Shown here piece after piece: positions 6,014 through 13,509 of a stretch of 15,249 bases of DNA; the stretch's first letter is position 1, and the number at the start of each line of letters is the position of its first letter. The DNA comes from UBA4719 sp038249115 (lineage in GTDB: Bacteria > Actinomycetota > Actinomycetes > Actinomycetales > Dermatophilaceae). Location: positions 1 to 15,249 of the forward strand of contig JBBRWQ010000077.1 of the NCBI GenBank assembly GCA_038249115.1, read 5' to 3'. The notes under the pieces are model-generated. The model saw nothing but the letters and a program-made list of their open reading frames with translations, searched no databases and was not told where the DNA came from. The translations under genes and the position numbers were made by a program.

Positions 6014-6922
6014 GAGCGACTGTCGTGGTTCGAGGTGCGTCTGGACGGCGGTGTCGGGCAGTTCCTTCGTGATCGCTGCCTCGAGTTTTTGGGTCAGGCG
6101 GTGACTTCGTTCCACCGTCCAGGCGCCCGGCACTCGGACGGTGAGGGAGACGAAGCGGTGCCGCCCGGACTCACGGGTCCGCACCTCGGCGAAGTCGATC
6201 TCCGATGTTCGCAGGGTGTCGAGCACGGCCGTCACGACGGCGAGATCTTCGGCCGGCATCGCGGCGTCGAGCAGAGATGTCAGCGACTGCGAGACCAGCC
6301 GGAACCCGGTCATCAGGATGTTCAGCCCGACGATCGCGGCCACGATCGGGTCGAGCCGATCCCAGCCGGTCAGCCCCACCAGCAGGACCCCTGCGATGAC
6401 GCCGACCGAGGTCCAGACGTCGGTCAGCAGATGCTTGCCGTCCGCGGACAACGTCACCGAGCGGTGAGCAGCACCGGCCCGAAGAAGGAGAAAGCCCACA
6501 GCCCCGTTCACGGCCGTGGCGAGGGTCGAGATCCCCAGCCCCAGCCCGACGCTCTCCAGCGCTGCCGGATGCAGGAAGCGCTGCACCGAGCTGAACAGGA
6601 TGAACCCTGCGGCGACGAAGATCATCAGCCCTTCGATGCCGGCCGAGAAGTACTCCGCCTTGCCGTGACCGAAGTTGTGGTTCTCGTCGGCGGGCCGGGC
6701 GGCCACGTGCAACGCGATCAGCGCTACGACGGCGGCAATCAGGTTCACCCCGGACTCGGCGGCATCCGAGAGAAGTCCGACCGACCCGGTCAGCAGGTAG
6801 GCCCCGGACTTCAGCGAGATCGTCACCAATGCCGCCGCGATCGACAGCCAGGCGAACTTCGTCAGTCCCGGCGACGTTCCCTCTGGCTCCACGCCAACCT
6901 GCGGAAAGGCGATCTTCTTCAC
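6011..6922 (-). CDS. Cation diffusion facilitator (CDF) family metal transporter
   Basis: CDF proteins are dimeric inner-membrane antiporters that export divalent metals such as Zn, Fe, Mn or Co. The 303-residue product has an N-terminal region of about 20 residues, six hydrophobic helices (about 23-215) and a cytoplasmic domain (about 222-300) with the family's ferredoxin-like fold pattern, ending near QTHLEPR. Family motifs include LLSDAAESGVNL in TM2 (51-61), ENHNFGHGKAEYFSAGIEG (80-98) and SADGKHLLTDVWTS in TM5 (159-172). TM5 carries the normal H164-x3-D168 pair, but the TM2 positions that are usually His/Asp and Asp are Glu56 and Asn60. Metal preference is therefore uncertain. GTG 6922 (MKKIAFPQ...) is preferred; an in-frame TTG at 6943 is possible, and neither has a good ribosome site. 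It is divergent from the peroxidase gene. Confidence 0.88.
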   Translation of the reverse strand: MKKIAFPQVGVEPEGTSPGLTKFAWLSIAAALVTISLKSGAYLLTGSVGLLSDAAESGVNLIAAVVALIALHVAARPADENHNFGHGKAEYFSAGIEGLMIFVAAGFILFSSVQRFLHPAALESVGLGLGISTLATAVNGAVGFLLLRAGAAHRSVTLSADGKHLLTDVWTSVGVIAGVLLVGLTGWDRLDPIVAAIVGLNILMTGFRLVSQSLTSLLDAAMPAEDLAVVTAVLDTLRTSEIDFAEVRTRESGRHRFVSLTVRVPGAWTVERSHRLTQKLEAAITKELPDTAVQTHLEPRQSL

Positions 6923-6976
6923 GGGCTCAGACTTGCAGAGCAACGTGGGCCAGCTGAGCCGGGGTGGGACTACTTG

Positions 6977-7019
6977 AAGGACCTGAGGCGTTGAGTCCTT
7001 TCGTGACCATCAACGAAAG
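6977..7019 (+). promoter_or_regulatory. Overlapping inverted repeats upstream of the peroxidase gene
   Basis: Two inverted repeats share the bases TCCTT around 6996-7000. AAGGAC (6977-6982) can pair with GTCCTT (6995-7000), and CTTTCG (6998-7003) can pair with CGAAAG (7014-7019). Both cannot form at once. The pair ends 7 nt before ATG 7027. It may be an alternative-fold leader or regulator binding site; no convincing -35/-10 pair was found in the 104-bp gap between the divergent genes. Confidence 0.3.
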
Positions 7020-7026
7020 TCTCCAG

Positions 7027-7515
<489 letters not shown>

Positions 7516-7565
7516 CTGGCGGGCTGCGCTTGCGGTAACTTCGCCCGACTGTTAGGTCTGTACCG

Positions 7566-8459
7566 ATGACCAGGATCACGGCTCGCCGAAAAGTCATCCG
7601 CCTGACGGTGGGCGAGCCGTCTGTCACGCGCGAAGACCTGTTGGCGGTCGAAGAACCGCTTGAGATTCGGGTTGGCGGTCGCGCGCTCGCGGTGACGATG
7701 CGCACCCCTGGGCACGACTTCGACCTCGCCGCAGGGTTCCTGGTGTCCGAGGGCGTCATCACGCGTGGCGAGCAGTTCAACACGGTTCGCTACTGCGCCG
7801 GCGCGACCGACGAAGGCCTGAACACCTACAACGTCCTGGATGTCACCCTCGCGCCCGGTGTCGCGCCGCCTGATCCGAGCCTGGAACGGTCGTTCTACAC
7901 GACCAGCTCGTGCGGGCTGTGCGGCAAGGCGAGCATCGATGCGTTGCGCACCCAGTCGGCACACGACGTGCGGGGTGACGAGCTGCGGATCGACGCCGGG
8001 CTGCTCACCACGTTTCCCGTGAAGCTGCGGACCGAGCAGGCGGTGTTCGACAAGACCGGAGGGCTGCACGCGGCTGCGCTGTTCGATGGCGTGAGCGGAG
8101 AGATGCTCGTGGTCCGTGAGGACGTCGGGCGGCACAACGCGGTGGACAAGGTCATCGGCTGGGCGGTCAAGGACGACCGGTTGCCGCTGCGGGGAACGGT
8201 CCTGATGGTGTCGGGGCGGGCCAGCTTCGAGCTGACCCAGAAGGCATTGATGGCCGGAATCCCTTTGTTGGCAGCCGTTTCGGCGCCCTCGTCCCTGGCC
8301 GTCGAACTGGCCGACGAGGTCGGTATGACTCTCGTTGGCTTCATGCGTGGGAGCTCGATGGTGATGTATGCCGGTCAGGAACGCGTCGTCGTTCCTCGCA
8401 GCGTCTCAGCGGCTGCGGACGCGAGCGGGGTCAGTTCGAGCCCTCCTCCGTCGACGTAG
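7566..8459 (+). CDS. fdhD: Formate dehydrogenase accessory sulfurtransferase FdhD
   Basis: FdhD carries sulfur from a cysteine desulfurase to the Mo/W-bis-MGD cofactor, supplying the terminal sulfido ligand that makes formate dehydrogenase active. The 297-residue protein shows EEPLEIRVGG (29-38), TPGHDFDLAAGFLVSEGVI (47-65), the sulfur-carrying loop SSCGLCGK with Cys116 and Cys119, REDVGRHNAVDKVIGW, and the C-terminal GFMRGSSMVMYAG. All family signatures are intact. TTAGG lies about 9 nt before ATG 7566. Known FdhD proteins end shortly after the YAGQERV region; here about 20 further residues rich in Ser, Ala and Pro are encoded by DNA that is also the 3' end of fdsD on the other strand. The convergent fds genes encode its expected target enzyme. 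In many bacteria this role is filled by fdsC inside the fds operon. Confidence 0.95.
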   Translation: MTRITARRKVIRLTVGEPSVTREDLLAVEEPLEIRVGGRALAVTMRTPGHDFDLAAGFLVSEGVITRGEQFNTVRYCAGATDEGLNTYNVLDVTLAPGVAPPDPSLERSFYTTSSCGLCGKASIDALRTQSAHDVRGDELRIDAGLLTTFPVKLRTEQAVFDKTGGLHAAALFDGVSGEMLVVREDVGRHNAVDKVIGWAVKDDRLPLRGTVLMVSGRASFELTQKALMAGIPLLAAVSAPSSLAVELADEVGMTLVGFMRGSSMVMYAGQERVVVPRSVSAAADASGVSSSPPPST

Positions 8460-8602
8460 GCGATCAGGTCGACGCGCATCGACGGCGGCCAGGTCAGCCG
8501 CAGGTGTTTGGCGATCTCGGCAACCGCCTGGTCGTGCGGATGATGGGCCACGTTGGCGGCGATCTGGTTGACCATGCGTACCAGCGCCGCGGGGTCGCTC
8601 AC
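8375..8602 (-). CDS. fdsD: NAD-dependent formate dehydrogenase, delta subunit
   Basis: A 75-residue protein matching the small FdsD family: MVNQIAANVAHHPHDQAVAEIAKHL at about residues 10-34, then WPPSMRVDLIAYVDGGG. FdsD is a helical accessory subunit of the cytosolic FdsGBA(C)D enzyme and is needed for stable or active complexes in species studied. The start is GTG 8602, whose last bases overlap the fdsA stop (GTGA, 8602-8599), so translation is likely coupled to fdsA. The last 27 codons (8375-8459) run antisense to the 3' end of fdhD. This C-terminal stretch (TPLASAAAETLRGTTTRS) is the least conserved-looking part of the protein. It is the last gene of the fhs-fdsGBAD run. Confidence 0.9.
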   Translation of the reverse strand: MSDPAALVRMVNQIAANVAHHPHDQAVAEIAKHLRLTWPPSMRVDLIAYVDGGGLELTPLASAAAETLRGTTTRS

Positions 8603-11424
8603 AGCTGCACCATGCCCAGCTCCTGGGGCGCCTGCTCGCTGACCGGGGCCTGCGACGTGGGCGCGATCTGGACCGCTGTGACCTTGTACTCCGGGCAGTT
8701 GGTCGCCCAGTCGGAGTAGTCGGTCGTGACGATGTTGGCACCGCTGCTGGGGTAGTGGAAGGTGGTGTAGACCACTCCCTGCGGCATCCGGTCGGCGATC
8801 TTGGCCCGAAGGACTGTCTGGCCGACGCGGCTGATGATCGCCACCGCGGAACCGTCGTCGATGCCGCGTTCCTCGGCGTCATGAGGATGGATCTCCAGGA
8901 TGTCCTCGCCGTGCCACTGAACGTTCTCGGTGCGGCGGGTCTGGGCGCCCACGTTGTACTGGCTCAGGATGCGTCCTGTGGTCAGGATCAGCGGGAACTG
9001 GCGGCTGGTGCGCTCATCGGTCGGCACGAAGGGCGTGTCCACGAAGTGCCCCTTGCCGCGGACGAAACCGTCGACGTGCATGGTCGGCGTGCCGTCGGGG
9101 GCGGAGGCGTTGCAGGGCCACTGCAGGCTGCCGACCTCGTCCAGCTTGGCGAACGAGACCCCGGCAAAGGTGGGGGTCGTGGCGGCGATCTCGTCCATGA
9201 TCTGGCTGCCCTGGTCATAGTGCATCGGGTAGCCCATCGCGGTCGCGAGCTCACAGGCCACCTGCCACTCCTGCTTGCCGCACCTCGGCTCCATCACCGG
9301 GCGAACCCGGTTGATCCGGCGTTCGGCGTTGGTGAACGTCCCGTCCTTTTCCAGGAACGAGGTCCCGGGCAGGAACACGTGGGCGAACGCAGCGGTCTCG
9401 TTGAGGAACAGGTCCTGCACGATCAACAGCTCGAGAGCGGCCAGGGCTGCCTTGACGTGCTTGACGTTCGGGTCGGACTGCGCGATGTCCTCGCCCTGGA
9501 TGAACATGCCGCGGTAGCTGCCGGCGATGGCTGAGTCGAGCATGTTGGGGATCCGCAGCCCGGGCTCTGGGTCGAGAGTGCGAGACCACACCTGCTCAAA
9601 GACCTCGCGCACCGTGTCGTCGCCGACGTGGCGGTAACCAGGCAGCTCGTGTGGGAACGAGCCCATGTCGCACGAGCCCTGCACGTTGTTCTGTCCGCGC
9701 AGCGGGTTGATGCCCACGCCCTCGCGGCCGATGTTCCCGGTGGCCATCGCGAGGTTCGCCATGCCCATGACCATGGTCGATCCCTGGCTGTGCTCGGTCA
9801 CCCCGAGCCCGTAGTAGATCGCGGCGTTCGGCGCCGTGGCGTACAGCCGCGCGGCAGCGCGCACCTCTTCGGAGGGAACACCCGTGATCTGCTCCGTCGC
9901 CTCGGGGCTGTTCTCCGGGCGGGCGATGAACTCCTCCCACTGTGCGAACGAGTCGTCCTCGCACCGTTGCGCGACGAAGGCCCGGTCGACCAGCCCCTCG
10001 GTGACCACCACGTGCCCGAAGGCGTTGACCATGGCGACGTTCGTGCCCGGCTGAAGCTGCAGGTGATGTGCCGCCTCGATGTGCGGGCTGCGCACCAGGT
10101 CGATGCGACGCGGGTCGACGACCACCAGCGCGGCACCTTTGCGCATGCGCTGCTTCATCCGGGAGGCGAACACCGGGTGCCCATCGGTGGGGTTGGCCCC
10201 GATCAGCAGGATCACGTCAGCCTGGTCGACCGACTTGAAGTCCTGGGTGCCGGCCGACGTGCCGAAGGTCTGGCTCAGCCCGTAGCCGGTCGGGGAGTGG
10301 CACACCCGGGCGCAGGTGTCGACGTTGTTGTTGCCGAAGGCGGCCCGGATCATCTTCTGCACCGCGAAGACCTCTTCGTTGGTGCAGCGCGACGAGGTGA
10401 TCCCGCCGATCGACTTCACCCCGTGCTCGGCCTGGATCGCCATCAGCCGCGAGGCGGCGTAGCCGATCGCCTCGTCCCACGAGACCGGGCGCCACTGGTC
10501 GGTGATCGACTCGCGCACCATCGGGGACAGCTGGCGATCACGGTGGGAGGCGTAGCCCCAGGCGAACCGGCCCTTGACACACGAGTGGCCCTCGTTGGCC
10601 CCGCCGTCCTTGGCCGGCACCATCCGGACGACCTCGTCACCTCGAAGCTCGGCCTTGAACGAGCAGCCGACACCGCAGTAGGCGCAGGTCGTGAGCACCG
10701 TGCGCTTCGGCGGGCCGAGCTCGATGACCGTCTTCTCCTGCAAAGCCGTGGTGGGGCAGGCCTGGACGCAGGCCCCGCACGACACGCACTCGGACGCCAT
10801 GAACGACTCGCCTGCGGACGCCGAGACCGTGGAGCCGAAGCCGCGACCCGCGATGGTGAGGGCAAACGTGCCCTGCACCTCGTCGCAGGCGCGGACGCAA
10901 CGCGAGCAGGCGATACAGGCTGCGGGGTCGAAGGTGAAGTAGGGGTTGCTCTCGTCCTTGACCGCGTCGAGGTGGTTCCGGCCCTCGAAGCCGTAGCGCA
11001 CCTGGGTCAGCCCGACCGCCGCCGCGACGCCAGCCAGCTCGCACTCGTCATCCGCGGCGTGGGCGTCACCGCTCAGACAGTCCTGGGGGTGGTCGGACAG
11101 GTAGAGCTCGGTCACCCCACGGCGGAGGCGCGTCAGGCGAGGGGAGTGGGTGCTGACGACCATGTCCGGGCCGCACGGGGTGGTGCATGAGGCGGGGGTG
11201 CCCTTGCGGCCTTCGATCTCGACCAGGCACAGCCGGCAGGAGCCGAACGGCTCGAGCGAGTCGGTCGCGCACAGCTTCGGGATGTCGACGCCGGCGAGGG
11301 CTGCGGCTCGCATCACTGACGTCCCCGCGGGCACGCTCACCGGTATGCCGTCGATCTCAACCCTGATCTCAGGCTCACCGGGGCGCGCGGGAGTGCCGTA
11401 GTCGGGTTCCTTGAGCAGCGTCAT
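8599..11424 (-). CDS. fdsA: NAD-dependent formate dehydrogenase, molybdopterin catalytic alpha subunit
   Basis: FdsA oxidises formate to CO2 at a Mo/W-bis-MGD centre and passes electrons through Fe-S clusters to FdsB. The 941-residue protein combines a NuoG-like N-terminus with an FdhF-like catalytic part. In order: a [2Fe-2S] domain with Cys52, 63, 66 and 80; a His-Cys motif HPQDC...DDEC (His112, Cys116, Cys128); two [4Fe-4S] ferredoxin motifs (Cys170/173/176/180 and Cys213/216/219/223); the cofactor-proximal cluster Cys247/250/254/282 with Lys284; and the active-site pair Cys375-His376 in CARVCHSPTG. The metal ligand is therefore Cys, not Sec. The C-terminal MGD-binding domain is complete. 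The usual middle cysteine of the His-Cys3 cluster is absent and the loop is about 3 residues longer. ATG 11424 overlaps the fdsB stop (ATGA), with GGAAGG upstream. No Tat signal is seen, which fits a cytosolic enzyme. Confidence 0.95.
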   Translation of the reverse strand: MTLLKEPDYGTPARPGEPEIRVEIDGIPVSVPAGTSVMRAAALAGVDIPKLCATDSLEPFGSCRLCLVEIEGRKGTPASCTTPCGPDMVVSTHSPRLTRLRRGVTELYLSDHPQDCLSGDAHAADDECELAGVAAAVGLTQVRYGFEGRNHLDAVKDESNPYFTFDPAACIACSRCVRACDEVQGTFALTIAGRGFGSTVSASAGESFMASECVSCGACVQACPTTALQEKTVIELGPPKRTVLTTCAYCGVGCSFKAELRGDEVVRMVPAKDGGANEGHSCVKGRFAWGYASHRDRQLSPMVRESITDQWRPVSWDEAIGYAASRLMAIQAEHGVKSIGGITSSRCTNEEVFAVQKMIRAAFGNNNVDTCARVCHSPTGYGLSQTFGTSAGTQDFKSVDQADVILLIGANPTDGHPVFASRMKQRMRKGAALVVVDPRRIDLVRSPHIEAAHHLQLQPGTNVAMVNAFGHVVVTEGLVDRAFVAQRCEDDSFAQWEEFIARPENSPEATEQITGVPSEEVRAAARLYATAPNAAIYYGLGVTEHSQGSTMVMGMANLAMATGNIGREGVGINPLRGQNNVQGSCDMGSFPHELPGYRHVGDDTVREVFEQVWSRTLDPEPGLRIPNMLDSAIAGSYRGMFIQGEDIAQSDPNVKHVKAALAALELLIVQDLFLNETAAFAHVFLPGTSFLEKDGTFTNAERRINRVRPVMEPRCGKQEWQVACELATAMGYPMHYDQGSQIMDEIAATTPTFAGVSFAKLDEVGSLQWPCNASAPDGTPTMHVDGFVRGKGHFVDTPFVPTDERTSRQFPLILTTGRILSQYNVGAQTRRTENVQWHGEDILEIHPHDAEERGIDDGSAVAIISRVGQTVLRAKIADRMPQGVVYTTFHYPSSGANIVTTDYSDWATNCPEYKVTAVQIAPTSQAPVSEQAPQELGMVQL

Positions 11425-12968
11425 GGCCGGGCACCTTCCGATCGGTCCAGGTCTTCGGGGAAGTGTTCCAGCACGCTGCGCACAGGCATCGGGGTGAGTC
11501 CGCCCATAGCGCACAGTGACCCGTCGGTCATCAGCTCACACAGGTCCTGCAACAGGACGACGTTGGCTGCCCTCTCGTGGCCGGCGACGATCTTGTCGAT
11601 CACCTCGACCCCCCGGACGGCGCCGATGCGGCAGGGGGTGCACTTGCCGCAGGACTCAGCCGCGCAGAACTCCATCGCGAAGCGAGCCTGGACGGCCATG
11701 TCGACCGTGTCGTCGAAGACCACGATGCCGCCGTGGCCGACCATCGCCCCGGCCTCGGCGAAGGCCTCGTAGTCCAGCGGCAGGTCGAACTGGTGAGGCG
11801 GCAGGTAGGCCCCGAGGGGACCGCCGACCTGGACGGCGCGGACCGGCCGGCCCGAGGCGGTGCCACCGCCGAACCGCTCGAGCATGTCTGCCAGGGTGAT
11901 CCCGAAGGCGGTCTCGACGATCCCGCCACGAGCGACGTTGCCGGCCAGCTGGAAGACCTGGGTGCCACGTGAGTGGCCGACGCCGAAGTCGCGGTAGAAC
12001 TGGGCTCCGTGGGCGAGGACCACCAGGACACTGGCCAGCGACAGCACGTTGTTGACCACGGTCGGTTTGCCGAAGAGTCCCTCGATCGCGGGCAGCGGCG
12101 GCTTGGCACGGACCACGCCGCGCTTGCCCTCGAGGCTCTCGAGCATCGAGGTCTCCTCGCCGCAGATGTAGGCGCCCGCGCCGACGCGGATCTCGAGGTC
12201 GAAGCCGTGGTCGCTGCCCAGGATTCGTGAGCCGAGCCAGCCAACCTGGTATGCCGTGTCGACGGCCGCGCGCATGGTGGCCACCGCGTCGGGGTACTCC
12301 GAGCGGATGTAGACGAAGCCCTCGCGGGAGCCCACTGCGATCCCGGCGATAACCATGCCCTCGATCAGCATGAACGGGTCGCCCTCCATCAGCATCCGGT
12401 CCGCGAACGTCCCGCTGTCGCCCTCGTCGGCGTTGCAGGTGACGAACTTGGGGGAGCCCGGTGCGTTCAGGACGGTGCGCCACTTCACCCCGACGGGGAA
12501 GCCGGCGCCACCGCGGCCACGGAGTCCGGACTCGGCGACCTCGTCGCAGATCTGCTCCGGGGTCATCGTCAACGCACGGCGCAAGGCGAACAGCCCGCCG
12601 TGCGTCTCGTAGTCACGGGTGGACAGGGGGTCGATGACACCGACCCGGCTGAAGGTCAGGCGGTCCTGCTCGGCGAGCCAGGCGATCTGGTCGGTCGGGC
12701 CGAGGCCCAGCTTGTGGGCGTCGCCGTTCAGGAAGCCTGCCGCGAACAGGCTCTCGACCTCTTCCGGGGTCACCGGGCCGTAGGCAACCCGTCCCTGTGC
12801 GGTCACCACCTCGACCAGTGGCTCGAGCCACATCATCCCGCGGGAGCCGTTGCGGACCACCTCGACGGCTGCGCCGAGGCGGGCCGCCTGCTGCTGGATG
12901 GCTGCCGCGACCTGGTCCGCGCCCACGGAACACGCTGAGGAGTCTCGGGGGACATAGACGGTGGTCAT
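11421..12968 (-). CDS. fdsB: NAD-dependent formate dehydrogenase, NADH/FMN-binding beta subunit
   Basis: FdsB is the NuoF-like diaphorase subunit that takes electrons from FdsA through Fe-S clusters and reduces NAD+ on FMN. The 515-residue protein begins with a thioredoxin-like segment (about 1-100). It is followed by the FMN loop GLRGRGGAGFP (148-158), the nucleotide region CNADEGDSGTFADR (178-191), GAGAYICGEETSML (263-276), and KPTVVNNV (301-308). The C-terminal [4Fe-4S] site is ESCGKCTPC (Cys440, 443, 446) with Cys486 in SLCAMGG, the normal spacing. ATG 12968 overlaps the fdsG stop (ATGA, 12968-12965), and its own stop overlaps the fdsA start, so G, B and A are translationally linked and probably made in fixed ratio. 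It is assigned to formate dehydrogenase rather than complex I because of its partners. Confidence 0.95.
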   Translation of the reverse strand: MTTVYVPRDSSACSVGADQVAAAIQQQAARLGAAVEVVRNGSRGMMWLEPLVEVVTAQGRVAYGPVTPEEVESLFAAGFLNGDAHKLGLGPTDQIAWLAEQDRLTFSRVGVIDPLSTRDYETHGGLFALRRALTMTPEQICDEVAESGLRGRGGAGFPVGVKWRTVLNAPGSPKFVTCNADEGDSGTFADRMLMEGDPFMLIEGMVIAGIAVGSREGFVYIRSEYPDAVATMRAAVDTAYQVGWLGSRILGSDHGFDLEIRVGAGAYICGEETSMLESLEGKRGVVRAKPPLPAIEGLFGKPTVVNNVLSLASVLVVLAHGAQFYRDFGVGHSRGTQVFQLAGNVARGGIVETAFGITLADMLERFGGGTASGRPVRAVQVGGPLGAYLPPHQFDLPLDYEAFAEAGAMVGHGGIVVFDDTVDMAVQARFAMEFCAAESCGKCTPCRIGAVRGVEVIDKIVAGHERAANVVLLQDLCELMTDGSLCAMGGLTPMPVRSVLEHFPEDLDRSEGARP

Positions 12969-13471
12969 CCGAGCTCACCCCGGTTGGTCATGTCGCCGCG
13001 GGCCAGCCGGTCGAGATCGGCGGCTGTGACCCGGCCGTGCATACGACCGTCGACGGCGACCGTGGGCCCGAGTGCGCAGTTGCCCAGACAGAAGACCTGG
13101 TCAAGAGTGACCGACCCGTCGGCAGTGGTGCCACCGAAGCCGACGCCGATGGAGCGGGTCGCGTGCTCTGCTAGAGCGTGCCCGCCCACCGACTGGCACG
13201 CCTCGCCACGACAGACCTGGACCCGCACCCTCCCGGGCGGGGACGTGCGCAGGTCCGGGTAGAAGGTCAGCACCCCGTAGACGTCGGCGCGTGAGACGTT
13301 GAGAGTCTTGGCGACCAGCGGAACCGCACGCGGGTCGACATACCCGAAGGTCTTCTGCAGGGCGTGCAGCACCGGCAACAGCGGCCCCCGCTGCAGGGCA
13401 TGCGAACGGATCGTCTCCAGTGCCGCGTCGTGCGACCACGGTGCGTGCTTCGGGGATACGTCGTTGAGCAT
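12965..13471 (-). CDS. fdsG: NAD-dependent formate dehydrogenase, gamma subunit (NuoE-like)
   Basis: FdsG is the NuoE-type [2Fe-2S] subunit that sits beside FdsB in the diaphorase part of the cytosolic formate dehydrogenase. The 168-residue protein has a helical N-terminal half (LLPVLHALQKTFGYVDPRAV, 31-50, and VYGVLTFYPDLRTSPPG, 64-80) and a thioredoxin-like C-terminal half with the four ligands Cys87 and Cys92 (VCRGEAC) and Cys128 and Cys132 (FCLGNC). Family features are complete. ATG 13471 is preceded by AAGGGC about 10 nt upstream, a modest ribosome site. The gene starts 38 bp after the fhs stop on the same strand and opens the overlapping fdsG-B-A-D series. No promoter is obvious in the 38-bp gap, so read-through from fhs is likely. 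Confidence 0.94.
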   Translation of the reverse strand: MLNDVSPKHAPWSHDAALETIRSHALQRGPLLPVLHALQKTFGYVDPRAVPLVAKTLNVSRADVYGVLTFYPDLRTSPPGRVRVQVCRGEACQSVGGHALAEHATRSIGVGFGGTTADGSVTLDQVFCLGNCALGPTVAVDGRMHGRVTAADLDRLARGDMTNRGELG

Positions 13472-13509
13472 CGGTGAGTAGCCCTTCGTGAGGTGTCTCG
13501 GGTCACGAC

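Noticed and set aside
6966..6992. Possible SigR-type oxidative-stress promoter before the peroxidase gene
   Set aside because: GGGAC and GTT are 19 bp apart, but the -35 element matches GGAAT in only 3 of 5 bases, so it is too weak to call.
5990..6994. 334-codon open frame antisense to the CDF transporter
   Set aside because: The minus strand carries clear CDF motifs and six membrane helices; the plus-strand product is a hydrophilic Gln/Arg/Gly-rich shadow.
7518..7547. Weak inverted repeat after the peroxidase stop codon as a terminator
   Set aside because: The stem is only 5 bp with an 18-base loop and no T-tract, which is expected by chance at this GC content.
9628..11190. 520-codon open frame antisense to fdsA
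   Set aside because: The opposite strand encodes a protein with all FdsA Fe-S and active-site motifs. The antisense product is Arg/Val/Gly/Ala-rich with no recognisable domain, as expected for a mirror frame in high-GC DNA.
11425..11514. 30-residue N-terminal extension of FdsA
   Set aside because: It would overlap the coding end of fdsB and has no similarity to the family; ATG 11424 overlaps the fdsB stop and has a ribosome site.
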